Made by a program: the position numbers and the translations under genes. This document shows, piece after piece, positions 34,475 to 42,279 of a stretch of 64,000 nucleotides of DNA. Under the pieces are notes generated by a model that saw only the letters and a list, made by a program, of their open reading frames with translations, searched no databases and was not told where the DNA came from. Positions within the stretch are counted from its first letter, which is position 1. Every line of letters starts with the position of its first letter. The DNA comes from an uncultured Eubacteriales bacterium (lineage in GTDB: Bacteria; Bacillota; Clostridia; Oscillospirales; CAG-272). The stretch covers positions 4,156 through 68,155 of the forward strand of contig CAJLCI010000010.1 in the NCBI GenBank assembly GCA_905205065.1. Direction: 5' to 3'.

Positions 34475-36097
34475 TCAAATGTACATATAAGCGCCGACTG
34501 CGTCCTTTGTATCCGCGTCATAATGCAGCCAACCGTCGGCTATGGCCCGGTCGCAGACGTATTCCCTGCCAAATCCGTTTATACAGGCAAATTTATACAT
34601 TTTTTCGTCATTCTTTAACGACGCAGGCAAGTCATTGTATATAATCTTATTAATAAAATCAGCCGCCTCTTTAAATTCAGCTCTGATTTCCTCCGTCAAA
34701 AGGGTTAAATCAGCTTTCCCGCTTTCAGAAAAATTATTTATATAATCCTTTGTACCGCCTTCCTTAAAAATCACAATTGTCGGCTCATATTCAGAACCGT
34801 TTTTTCTTATATATCCGTATTCCTCTAAACGCTTAATATTTGTCGTAGCACATTTTTCCGTTTTTCCTTCGACAATCATTTTCAAATCTGCAGCTTCATA
34901 TTCAGTTATAAAAGCCGGAAATTTATCATAATATTCAAACTTATACTGCCGGAAATCAACATACGGCAGGTCTTCCCTTTCGTTCTTTAAACCGTGACTT
35001 CCTACAGGAGACGGTCCTTCATTCACGGTTTCCTGATAACCGATGATATCCCATCTTCCGTTGTCAGGTCGTACTGTGTACTCTAAGTTAGCTTCCGAGA
35101 CACTAAGCCAAAATATATCAAATGCTCTCATTAAAATTGTCCATTTGGCATTCTCGTAGCTCTGATATTCTCCGAAATAATTTATTCCGTTCGTCTTGCA
35201 CTCTTCGCTGAAAATGTCAATCATTTTTTCAAACATCGGAGTTACCTTTTTTGCAGCCCCGATATTATTTTTATATATAGTGTCCTGCGCCTCACGGCTG
35301 ATTATAGGAAATGCAGTCTCATATTTGCCGTCTGTTTTCAAAAGAAACGTTTGATCCGTCAGATACTCAAGCTCATCCTCCATATAAGGAAGCGCAACTC
35401 CAAGCTGTACAGACAGCGCCTCCGCAGTCTGAGGATTAGCATATACCTCAAGGAATATGTTCTTATAAAGTACATGTTCCAAAACAGTCCATGGCTGCCC
35501 GCGATCTCCAAACGCCGAACAGGAGTTGATAAACCTGATCTCTTCAGGCCTGTAGCTTCTTGTGCCGAATTCCCTCGCCATACTCATTCCCTCTTTCAGT
35601 TTTTTTCTTGCACGATATAATTTTGACATAACCGTGCCCTCAGGAAGGGTTAATGCAGCGGCAATCTTTTTTACAGGGATGTCGTCAAGGTAATACGCAA
35701 CAACGATATTTCGATAATCGGACGAAATAAATGCAAGCTCGCGCCGAAGAAGCAATAAATCTTCACTGTTAATCAGTTCGCACGCAATATCTCCTCCATC
35801 AGATTCAATAACATAGTCCCCGATATCCGAACCGGTTACGGCATCAGAGCGTTTATGCTTGATATCTGCCCATACACTATATCGATTTCTCGCTATCCGC
35901 CATACCCATGCCGAAAAATGAATCGGTATTATTCCCTTATTTAATGACTGCAGAATATTTACCGTAATATCAGATGACAAATCCTGTGCATCATATACGC
36001 TTCCCGTCTTCTTAAGGCAAAAGTAAAATATCTTTTCGACGTAGTTCTCCGTATACTCATTTATCAGCAACTGAATATTTAAGTCTTTGTCCGCCAC
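34475..36097 (-). CDS. ECF sigma factor with a ~370-residue C-terminal extension
   Basis: A 540-residue protein. Residues about 8-75 match sigma region 2 (YTENYVEKIFYFCLKKTG, AQDLSSDITVNILQSL, FSAWVWRIARNRY). Residues about 112-172 match region 4 (LAFISSDYRNIVVAYYLDDI, VKKIAAALTLPEGTVMSKLY). Ordinary ECF factors end near residue 180. Here about 370 more residues follow, with winged-helix-like segments (AEALSVQLGVALPYMEDELEYL; TTNIKRLEEYGYIRKNGSEY) and no membrane segment. ECF groups with long C-terminal domains are known to use them as built-in regulators, which is the likely role. No anti-sigma gene is adjacent. It is divergent from the amidase gene. Confidence 0.85.
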   Translation of the reverse strand: MADKDLNIQLLINEYTENYVEKIFYFCLKKTGSVYDAQDLSSDITVNILQSLNKGIIPIHFSAWVWRIARNRYSVWADIKHKRSDAVTGSDIGDYVIESDGGDIACELINSEDLLLLRRELAFISSDYRNIVVAYYLDDIPVKKIAAALTLPEGTVMSKLYRARKKLKEGMSMAREFGTRSYRPEEIRFINSCSAFGDRGQPWTVLEHVLYKNIFLEVYANPQTAEALSVQLGVALPYMEDELEYLTDQTFLLKTDGKYETAFPIISREAQDTIYKNNIGAAKKVTPMFEKMIDIFSEECKTNGINYFGEYQSYENAKWTILMRAFDIFWLSVSEANLEYTVRPDNGRWDIIGYQETVNEGPSPVGSHGLKNEREDLPYVDFRQYKFEYYDKFPAFITEYEAADLKMIVEGKTEKCATTNIKRLEEYGYIRKNGSEYEPTIVIFKEGGTKDYINNFSESGKADLTLLTEEIRAEFKEAADFINKIIYNDLPASLKNDEKMYKFACINGFGREYVCDRAIADGWLHYDADTKDAVGAYMYI

Positions 36098-36250
36098 ATT
36101 CTCACCCTTTCACACATATAGTGAGGCAAATTGAGATTTCATTGCAAAATTTTTTATGTAACAGAAAAAAATAATATTCATATAATAATTACTGCATAAA
36201 GCAATAATGATAGTTTTTATATCGAATAATTGCGAAAGGTAGGTTTACAT

Positions 36251-36811
36251 ATGATAAAAGTGTTTATAGATCAGGGGCATAATCCGACAAATCCAAATGC
36301 AGGAGCGGAAGGAAACGGTCTTCGTGAGCAGGATATTGTATATGAAGTCGGACGAAGACTCGCGATTCTTCTAAACGCAAATCCAAATTATGAAGCGCGT
36401 CTTTCCCGAAATTCTCCGACGGAAATACTCGGAACCTCTATAGCTGAAAGCTTAAGACTCCGCGTTGATGCCGCCAATTCATGGGGAGCAGATATTTTTA
36501 TCAGTATTCACGCAAATGCCTCCGAAATTTCAACAGCAAGCGGAGTCGAGGGATACGTATATGCAATACCGTCCTCCGCTTACAATCTTTCCGAAGATAT
36601 TCTCGAACAGCTTTCGCTGATAACAGGTCTTACAAACCGAGGAACATTTGCAAGACCGACTCTTTATGTTCTGCGTAAAACAACTATGCCTGCTGTATTA
36701 ACAGAGATAGGATACATTACAAATCCAAAAGACGCAGCTCTGATGAATAATAATCCCGACATTTTTGCCCGCGGAATTTATAACGGAATACTCCAGTACT
36801 ACGCAAGTTAG
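36251..36811 (+). CDS. N-acetylmuramoyl-L-alanine amidase (Amidase_3), leaderless
   Basis: A 186-residue zinc amidase that cleaves the bond between muramic acid and the stem peptide. Seen: zinc ligands H10 (DQGHNP), E26 (GLREQD) and H87 (ISIHANA), and catalytic E152 (LTEIGYITN), so the active site is complete. It has no signal peptide and no wall-binding repeats. It could act from inside, for example in mother-cell lysis like CwlC, or be exported through a holin. The ATG at 36251 follows GAAAGGTAGG. The gene ends in a 4-nt tail-to-tail overlap with the lipoprotein gene. Confidence 0.92.
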   Translation: MIKVFIDQGHNPTNPNAGAEGNGLREQDIVYEVGRRLAILLNANPNYEARLSRNSPTEILGTSIAESLRLRVDAANSWGADIFISIHANASEISTASGVEGYVYAIPSSAYNLSEDILEQLSLITGLTNRGTFARPTLYVLRKTTMPAVLTEIGYITNPKDAALMNNNPDIFARGIYNGILQYYAS

Positions 36812-37662
36812 GAAACTGTTTCAAATGTAACATTATACTTTTTGGAGTAGGATTCTGCAGATGAACCGCTTCCGGAGCATATGGTAAGATTACTTATCCC
36901 ATAAAAAGCGCCGTCTTTAACAGCCGTTTCAGAAGGAACTATAACCTTTTTTAATCCTGTGCAATATGCAAAAGCATAGTCCCCGATGGTTTTTATTCCC
37001 TTTGATATTACTACCTCCGTCAATGCAGTACAGCCGGAAAACATTCTTGAACTTATTTCAGGAAAGCCTTCATCGAAGGTTACACTTTTCAGTGAAGTAC
37101 ATCCGGAAAAAACATATTCACCGCTTCTTACTATGCTTCCCGGAAGAGTAATAATCTCAAGCGATGTACCGGAAAATGAATATCTGCCCAGATTTTCGAG
37201 GACACTCGGCAGTTCAACCGAACGAAGACCACTGTCCTTAAAAGCTGACGGACTTATACTGCGTACCCCCGGCATATCAATCGATTCAAGATTCTTACAG
37301 CGGCTGAAAGCGCTTGTGTCAATATTTACGATACTGGAAGAAAGAACAACATATTTTACCGAGCTGTTTCCTTCAAAGGCGCTCTTTCCGATACTCATAA
37401 CCCTTGTATTATCGTAAAGCTCCGGAACGGTAACGGTTTCGGATGTCCCCGAATATCCTGTTACCTCAACATAATCCTCATAAACAGCAAATACAAAATC
37501 TCCGGAATCCTCTGTACGCAAGAGTTCAGACTCAGGCAGCGGACTGGTAGTTATTACAGTTTCAGTTTCTTCCTCCTTTTCTGTACATCCCGGAATGACA
37601 ATAGATACTGTCAAAGCAATCAAAAAAAATAAAGATACTTTACAAATAATATTTTTTTTCAT
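36808..37662 (-). CDS. Leucine-rich-repeat (BspA/LRR_5-type) lipoprotein
   Basis: A 284-residue lipoprotein. Seen: signal peptide and lipobox (IVIPGC, Cys near residue 26), a Glu/Thr-rich spacer, then about seven degenerate LRR_5 repeats of 22-24 residues from about 90 to 270 (RVMSIGKSAFEGNSSVKYVV, LENLGRYSFSGTSLEIITLP, IKTIGDYAFAYCTGLKKVIV). The start at 37662 follows GGGGTAGAG. The longer frame from 37794 runs through repeat copy F. Such surface repeats are usually involved in binding, but no partner is evident. Confidence 0.85.
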   Translation of the reverse strand: MKKNIICKVSLFFLIALTVSIVIPGCTEKEEETETVITTSPLPESELLRTEDSGDFVFAVYEDYVEVTGYSGTSETVTVPELYDNTRVMSIGKSAFEGNSSVKYVVLSSSIVNIDTSAFSRCKNLESIDMPGVRSISPSAFKDSGLRSVELPSVLENLGRYSFSGTSLEIITLPGSIVRSGEYVFSGCTSLKSVTFDEGFPEISSRMFSGCTALTEVVISKGIKTIGDYAFAYCTGLKKVIVPSETAVKDGAFYGISNLTICSGSGSSAESYSKKYNVTFETVS

Positions 37663-37684
37663 TTTCTCTACCCCATATATAAAT

Positions 37685-37762
37685 TTGAATAATAGCCGAA
37701 AGCCCGTCATGAAGCATTTTGCCGTCCAATTGCCATATGCCGAAAAACAGAATCGGTAAACA
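37685..37762 (+). repeat. Interspersed ~80-nt repeat, copy F
   Basis: TTGAATAATAGCCGAAAGCC, CGTCATGAAGCATTTTGCCG and GCCGAAAAACAGAATCGG align with copy E over most of their length (shared AAGCCCGTCATGA). It lies just upstream of the LRR lipoprotein start. Confidence 0.5.
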
Positions 37763-37830
37763 ATATGAGATGTACAACGTACCCGGCCGTACATAAACGG
37801 CGTTCAAATGAAGTCAGGATACCTTATTTC

Positions 37831-37876
37831 AAAAAAATTCACGGAACAGGTATGGTTACGAACATGTCTGTTCCGT
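37831..37876 (-). terminator. Intrinsic terminator of an orphan minus-strand transcript
   Basis: Outer stem ACGGAACAG (37841-37849) / CTGTTCCGT (37868-37876) with a further inner stem ATGGTT/AACAT (one bulge). On the minus strand the T-run TTTTTTT (37831-37837) follows 3 nt after the stem. No annotated gene upstream on this strand would need it. Confidence 0.7.
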
Positions 37877-37923
37877 ATTAAATAGTAAATTCCTCTGCAG
37901 CATTAATCAGTACGGACATGCTG

Positions 37924-37965
37924 TTAAGCCTGTTCACAGATGCAGCCGAATGATTCCGCAGTCAT
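37924..37965 (-). CDS. Candidate 13-residue micro-ORF
   Basis: MTAESFGCICEQA. The only support is a strong ribosome binding site, GGGAGG (37972-37977), exactly 6 nt before the ATG, and its position inside a promoter-terminator unit on the minus strand (promoter 38067-38095, terminator 37831-37876). It could be a leader peptide, a signal-peptide precursor or chance. Confidence 0.25.
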   Translation of the reverse strand: MTAESFGCICEQA

Positions 37966-38066
37966 TGGCTGCCTCCCATTCCGACCGGCAAAAAACTCAT
38001 GCGTTATAAACGTTATAAACACAAACAATTTGAATATAAATTTCGAATATATATTTTTTCATTTTT

Positions 38067-38095
38067 ATTATACAGTAATATGCCCCACAAATCAA
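38067..38095 (-). promoter_or_regulatory. Sigma-A promoter of an orphan minus-strand transcript
   Basis: On the minus strand, TTGATT (38090-38095), 17-nt spacer, TATAAT (38067-38072). Transcription from here would run about 225 nt to the terminator at 37831-37876. Confidence 0.55.
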
Positions 38096-38241
38096 TGATA
38101 AACTGTTAATTTCTCATATGTTAAGTTTTTTTCAAAATTTTTAACCGTATTGTATTGAATTTTATTATTTTTTAGGTAAAATATATAGAGAGAGTTTTTT
38201 ATAGTTATCATATTGAAGCTTATAAAGCTATTTAACGCAAA

Positions 38242-38322
38242 TTCATTAAGAGGTATAACTCTGTTATAAGTTATTCCGGCAGCGGATGGAGCCGCCGTTG
38301 TAAAAAGTAAGCAGAATCCGTA
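38242..38322 (+). repeat. Interspersed ~80-nt repeat, copy D
   Basis: TTCATTAAGAGGTATAACTC, TTATTCCGGCAGCGGATGGA, GCCGCCGTTGTAAAAAGTAA and GCAGAATCC match copies A and B in order. It lies upstream of rbfA within its probable leader. A weak promoter (TTGAAT 38155, 16-nt spacer, TAAAAT 38177) precedes it. Confidence 0.6.
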
Positions 38323-38446
38323 CCCACATGAGCCGAAAACGGCGGATTCATTGATAGGCATATTTTTTTATTAAGCATATATTTTATTCTGATATACAAA
38401 CAAAATATTATATGGATACTAAAGCGAAAGGTAAAAAAAATATATA

Positions 38447-38851
38447 ATGGCAAATTACAGAAAAAACAGAATTAACGGAGAAATCACCCGTGAAATGGCA
38501 TCTATAATACGCGACGTTAAGGATCCGAGAGTAAGCGAGGCAATGCTGTGTATCACCGGAGCGGACTGTTCGGCCGATCTTAAGCAATGCAAAATATACT
38601 ACTCCTCCTTGCTTTCTTCGGAAAATGCGCAGGAAATAAAAAAGGGGCTTAAAAGCGCAAATGGATTCATACGCGGTCAGCTTGCAAAACGCCTGAATTT
38701 AAGAACAACTCCAGAACTTCACTATATTCTCGACACATCTGTTGAAAAAGGAGCTCATATTTCTTCTATTCTGCGTAAGATAGATGAAGAACTTGAAGCA
38801 AGAATGGCCGATGAAAAAAACGAAGAAAACGAAGAAAATGAAGAGGAATAA
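38447..38851 (+). CDS. rbfA: Ribosome-binding factor A
   Basis: A 30S maturation factor that binds near the 5' helix of 16S rRNA. 134 residues. Seen: the KH-type fold with RKNRINGEITREMASIIRDV (5-24), VKDPRVSEAMLCITG and the RGQLAKRLNLRTTPELHYIL segment (about 75-95), then HISSILRKIDEE. It ends in a Glu/Asn-rich acidic tail (EENEENEEE). AAAGGTAAAAAAAA precedes the ATG. First of rbfA-nrnA. The next gene starts 6 nt downstream. Confidence 0.96.
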   Translation: MANYRKNRINGEITREMASIIRDVKDPRVSEAMLCITGADCSADLKQCKIYYSSLLSSENAQEIKKGLKSANGFIRGQLAKRLNLRTTPELHYILDTSVEKGAHISSILRKIDEELEARMADEKNEENEENEEE

Positions 38852-38857
38852 TAGGCA

Positions 38858-39886
38858 ATGCAAAACAATATAAAAGCCCTTACCGTTAGCGAAACGGCAG
38901 ACATGCTGAAAAACAGCGACGATATCCTGCTTGTAACACACTCAAGACCGGACGGCGATACGTTAGGATCGGCTATCGCTCTCGAAACTGCTCTGCGAAT
39001 GCTCGGTAAAAATTCATATACCGTATGCGACGATGATATTCCCGAAAGACTCAGCTTCATACTGAATTACCGAACAGAGAATTCCGAAAATGAAAAATCA
39101 AATTCTCTGAGACCCGAATGTCTTCCGGAAAATTTTTCTCCGAAATTTATAGTTACAGTAGACGTAGCATCTCTTGAACTTATAGGAGACTTCGGGAAAA
39201 GAATCGAAGATCAAATAAATCTGAAAATTGATCACCATGCCTCAGGAAGTCCATTTGCGGATAACGAACTTATTTTTGATAAAGCGTCCGCCTGCGGTGA
39301 AATTGTGTTTGATCTGATTAAAGATCTCGGAATATCCGGAAATAATATCGCATGCGCTCTGTACACGGCAATTTCCTCCGACTCCGGAAGCTTTAAATTC
39401 AGCTCGGTAACCCCTCAGACCCATCTGCGGGCGGCGGAGCTGCTTAGCTGCGGTATAGATCACAGTAAAATTACGGACATGCTGTATAACTACAAAACCA
39501 AAAGAGAGCTTGCAGCTTCCGGACTTGCTATCCGAAATATGCGTTATTACTGCAATGATACTCTTGCGCTGACTACTGTTTCGTTGTCGGAAATGGAGGA
39601 GCTCGGTCTTGACAGAAATGATATCGACGGAATTAATAATATGCCCCTGAGTATAAGGGGAGTAAAGATCGGAATTGTAATAAAACAGGATATTGAACCG
39701 AAATCATATAAAATTTCGGTTCGCACAAACGATGAATATGCGGCAAACGAAATCTGCGCCTTTTTCGGCGGAGGCGGACATCTGCGCGCAGCCGGAGCGC
39801 GGGTACACGCAAACTGCGTTGAAAAGGCTGTGCAAAGAACACTCAGAGCTGTCAGCCGAAAAACAGATATGATAATCGAAGCTTAA
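38858..39886 (+). CDS. nrnA: DHH-family nanoRNase/pAp phosphatase
   Basis: A 342-residue NrnA-type protein that degrades 2-5-nt RNA and 3'-phosphoadenosine 5'-phosphate. Seen: DHH-domain motifs HSRPDGDTLGSA (about 28-39), VTVDVASLELIG (about 95-106) and the signature DHHASGSPF (about 124-132). The C-terminal DHHA1 domain has FFGGGGHLRAAGARVHA (about 303-319). All manganese-binding aspartates and histidines appear present. rbfA-nrnA-truB is a common Firmicutes order. Here the lipoprotein gene 39931-41004 is inserted before truB. Confidence 0.95.
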   Translation: MQNNIKALTVSETADMLKNSDDILLVTHSRPDGDTLGSAIALETALRMLGKNSYTVCDDDIPERLSFILNYRTENSENEKSNSLRPECLPENFSPKFIVTVDVASLELIGDFGKRIEDQINLKIDHHASGSPFADNELIFDKASACGEIVFDLIKDLGISGNNIACALYTAISSDSGSFKFSSVTPQTHLRAAELLSCGIDHSKITDMLYNYKTKRELAASGLAIRNMRYYCNDTLALTTVSLSEMEELGLDRNDIDGINNMPLSIRGVKIGIVIKQDIEPKSYKISVRTNDEYAANEICAFFGGGGHLRAAGARVHANCVEKAVQRTLRAVSRKTDMIIEA

Positions 39887-39930
39887 AAAATACCGTATGA
39901 ATAAAAACACATGAAAGGAATAATCCGCGC

Positions 39931-41004
39931 ATGTTCAGATTAAAAAGCGGCATTAAAACAGCGGCACTTATCACGGCGTTTATTTTATCAACAGGAGCCA
40001 TTGTTTCCTGCGGCGGTCAGGAAAATAACAACTCCTTGCCCGACAGCTCCAGTGATACTGCATCCGATAAGAAATTTGTAAACTCGGAAAAAATTAATGA
40101 GGTACTTCCCGGAATTGTATGCTGGGGCGACAGTCTCACCTCCGGCCCCGGAGGAAACGCTATGTCATATCCTACAGCTCTTCAGAATTATATCGACGAT
40201 AGCATATCCGTTATGTGTCCGGAAGCAAAAGAACTCGGTATATCCATTCCTGTAGTAAACATGGGAGTAGGCGGAGAAGACACAAATACTATTCTCGGAA
40301 GAAACGGAGCTGTTCCGTTTATCACATCATCTGCATTTACAATTCCGGCTGAAGAAAAATCTGTCGCTATTAAATTTGTATCTGAAAACGGAAATCAGGT
40401 CGCTCCTCTTATTCAGGGAAACGCCGGAATGGAGTTTGTTACAATCGGGGGCGTTAAAGGAGTTATTTCGAGAAGCGGAAACGGATATGTTTTTACCAGA
40501 AGCGAGGCCGGAGACCCTGTACAAATATCTAAAGGCACGGAAATTATAACCGCGGGTTCAGAACCGTACAGAGAATATATTGCAGTTATATTTATCGGTC
40601 AAAACGGAGGATTTACCGGCTATGACGAGCTTGTAGAACAGCAAAAAGCCATTATAAATCATCAGACAAAAAACAAAGACAAATACATAATCATCGGCCT
40701 TCATACAACAACTCCCTCGTGCCGTGAAGACCTTGAGGGACTGATGCTTGAAGAATACGGAGATAAGTACATAAATCTACGGGAATATATGAGTACGGAC
40801 GCTATGAAAAACGCGGATCTAACTCCTACCCAGTCCGACATAAGCGCTATGGAGTGCGGAAACGTCCCGCCGTCGCTTCTTTCGACAGACATGCTTCACT
40901 TTAACTCCGACGGTTATGAAATTATCGGAAAGCTCGTATATGACCGTATGGAGCAGCTCGGCTATTTTGACGTTCTGAAAGATCTTCTCACAGAGTCAGA
41001 TTAA
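39931..41004 (+). CDS. SGNH/GDSL-type hydrolase lipoprotein
   Basis: A 357-residue exported lipoprotein: signal peptide with lipobox GAIVSC (C27), a Ser/Asp/Asn-rich linker, then an SGNH fold. Block I is VCWGDSLTSG (nucleophile S68), a Gly/Asn region VNMGVGGEDTNTIL follows as blocks II-III, and the catalytic Asp-His pair is DMLHFNSDGYEIIG (about 319-332). Between blocks is a roughly 130-residue beta-rich insertion (about 125-225). The substrate, an ester on glycan or lipid, is unknown. It lies between nrnA and truB and probably shares their transcript. Confidence 0.85.
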   Translation: MFRLKSGIKTAALITAFILSTGAIVSCGGQENNNSLPDSSSDTASDKKFVNSEKINEVLPGIVCWGDSLTSGPGGNAMSYPTALQNYIDDSISVMCPEAKELGISIPVVNMGVGGEDTNTILGRNGAVPFITSSAFTIPAEEKSVAIKFVSENGNQVAPLIQGNAGMEFVTIGGVKGVISRSGNGYVFTRSEAGDPVQISKGTEIITAGSEPYREYIAVIFIGQNGGFTGYDELVEQQKAIINHQTKNKDKYIIIGLHTTTPSCREDLEGLMLEEYGDKYINLREYMSTDAMKNADLTPTQSDISAMECGNVPPSLLSTDMLHFNSDGYEIIGKLVYDRMEQLGYFDVLKDLLTESD

Positions 41005-41292
41005 ATATTGCAGTTTTCGTACAATACTTGAAAGCTGTAAAAGATGTGAAGATAACAATAACTCAAATATTGTGCGATTCAACACGAACCGTATTACATA
41101 CAGCTGTGCAGACTTCACAGACCGCAGTGATGATAAAGTGCGCGGACTTTGCCAGCAATGTATACGTGAGCTGTAATATAAACCGAACAGGGCTGCAATA
41201 CGTACTGCAGCGTGGGTTATAGTGTAAACTATGGTATCAGTCGAATTAACTTTTAAAACTACTACCTCCTCTTCTATTTCAGGAAAGGCACG

Positions 41293-42255
41293 GTGATAAA
41301 GATACACAAGGAAAACAAATATAAAAATGACAGTCTGAGCGGCGTACTTCCGATTTTTAAAGAATCGGGAATGACATCTCATGACGTAGTATCAAAGGTC
41401 CGAAGGCTTTATTGCACCAAACGGGTTGGTCATACAGGAACACTCGATCCGATGGCTACCGGTGTTCTGGTCGTTTTAATCGGACGCGCAGCAAAGGCAG
41501 CCGAGTACGTTGAAAAAGGAATAAAACAGTATAAGGCCATTCTCAGACTCGGAATCGTCACAGATACCGGAGATATTACCGGAAAGGTTCTGTCGGAATC
41601 AGACGTGCCGAAAAATATCGACATACAAAAAATAGAAAATGATTTTTCAGGAATAATAAAGCAAAAGCCTCCCATGTACAGCGCCATAAAAATCGGCGGC
41701 AGAAAAATGGTAGATCTCGCAAGACAAGGGATCACAGTTGACATTCCGGAAAGAGACGTTCATATTTACTCTCTTAAAATAGAAAAAACTAAAAAAAATG
41801 AAGAGTATTCTCTTGACGTTGTCTGTTCGTCCGGAACATATATACGGACATTATGTACAGACATCGGAAACAGTCTCGGATGCGGAGGTACAATGTCAGC
41901 TCTTTGCCGCACTCAAAATTCAGGTTTTACCGAGAGTGACTGCCTGAAATTAGAAGAACTTGAGAAAATCCCGTTTGATGAACGAAAAAATTTACTCATC
42001 GATACAGAACAGTTGTTTTCATCAAATCCAAAAGTATATCTGAATAGCTTTCTTGCCAAGCTCGCTATGGACGGAAACTGTATATATCAAAAAAAGGCAG
42101 GCTATAGCTTCTCTGAGAAGACCCGCGTCAGACTGTGCGATGACCGTGGCTTTTTTTCGCTGGGAGAGGTCATGGATTACAACGGCGAAAGCGTTATAAA
42201 ACCTATCAAAAAATTCAGAATTGAAAACTGTCCGTATGATAAAACTGACCGGTAA
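41293..42255 (+). CDS. truB: tRNA pseudouridine(55) synthase TruB
   Basis: Makes pseudouridine 55 in the T loop of tRNAs. 320 residues. Seen: catalytic D52 in HTGTLDPMATGVLVVLIG, QKPPMYSAIKIGGRKMVDLA (about 118-137), RDVHIYSL and the CSSGTYIRTLCTDIG motif (about 178-192), with a C-terminal PUA-like region. The GTG at 41293 is used: AGGAAAGG lies just before it and no in-frame ATG precedes the conserved start. The 288-nt gap upstream holds no convincing gene. The usual downstream partner ribF is absent and addB follows. Confidence 0.95.
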   Translation: MIKIHKENKYKNDSLSGVLPIFKESGMTSHDVVSKVRRLYCTKRVGHTGTLDPMATGVLVVLIGRAAKAAEYVEKGIKQYKAILRLGIVTDTGDITGKVLSESDVPKNIDIQKIENDFSGIIKQKPPMYSAIKIGGRKMVDLARQGITVDIPERDVHIYSLKIEKTKKNEEYSLDVVCSSGTYIRTLCTDIGNSLGCGGTMSALCRTQNSGFTESDCLKLEELEKIPFDERKNLLIDTEQLFSSNPKVYLNSFLAKLAMDGNCIYQKKAGYSFSEKTRVRLCDDRGFFSLGEVMDYNGESVIKPIKKFRIENCPYDKTDR

Positions 42256-42279
42256 ATACATAGAAAAAGGGTTGATATT

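Noticed and set aside
37966..38010. GGTC-GGAA-GGGAGGCAGCC on the minus strand looks like the apical part of signal recognition particle RNA.
   Set aside because: The canonical AGG-CC stretch between GGTC and GGAA is missing, the partner strand does not pair, and the GGGAGG is better explained as a ribosome binding site.
41028..41222. A 64-codon frame in the gap before truB.
   Set aside because: A TTG start without a ribosome binding site, no recognisable domain, and unusual composition. The gap is treated as non-coding.
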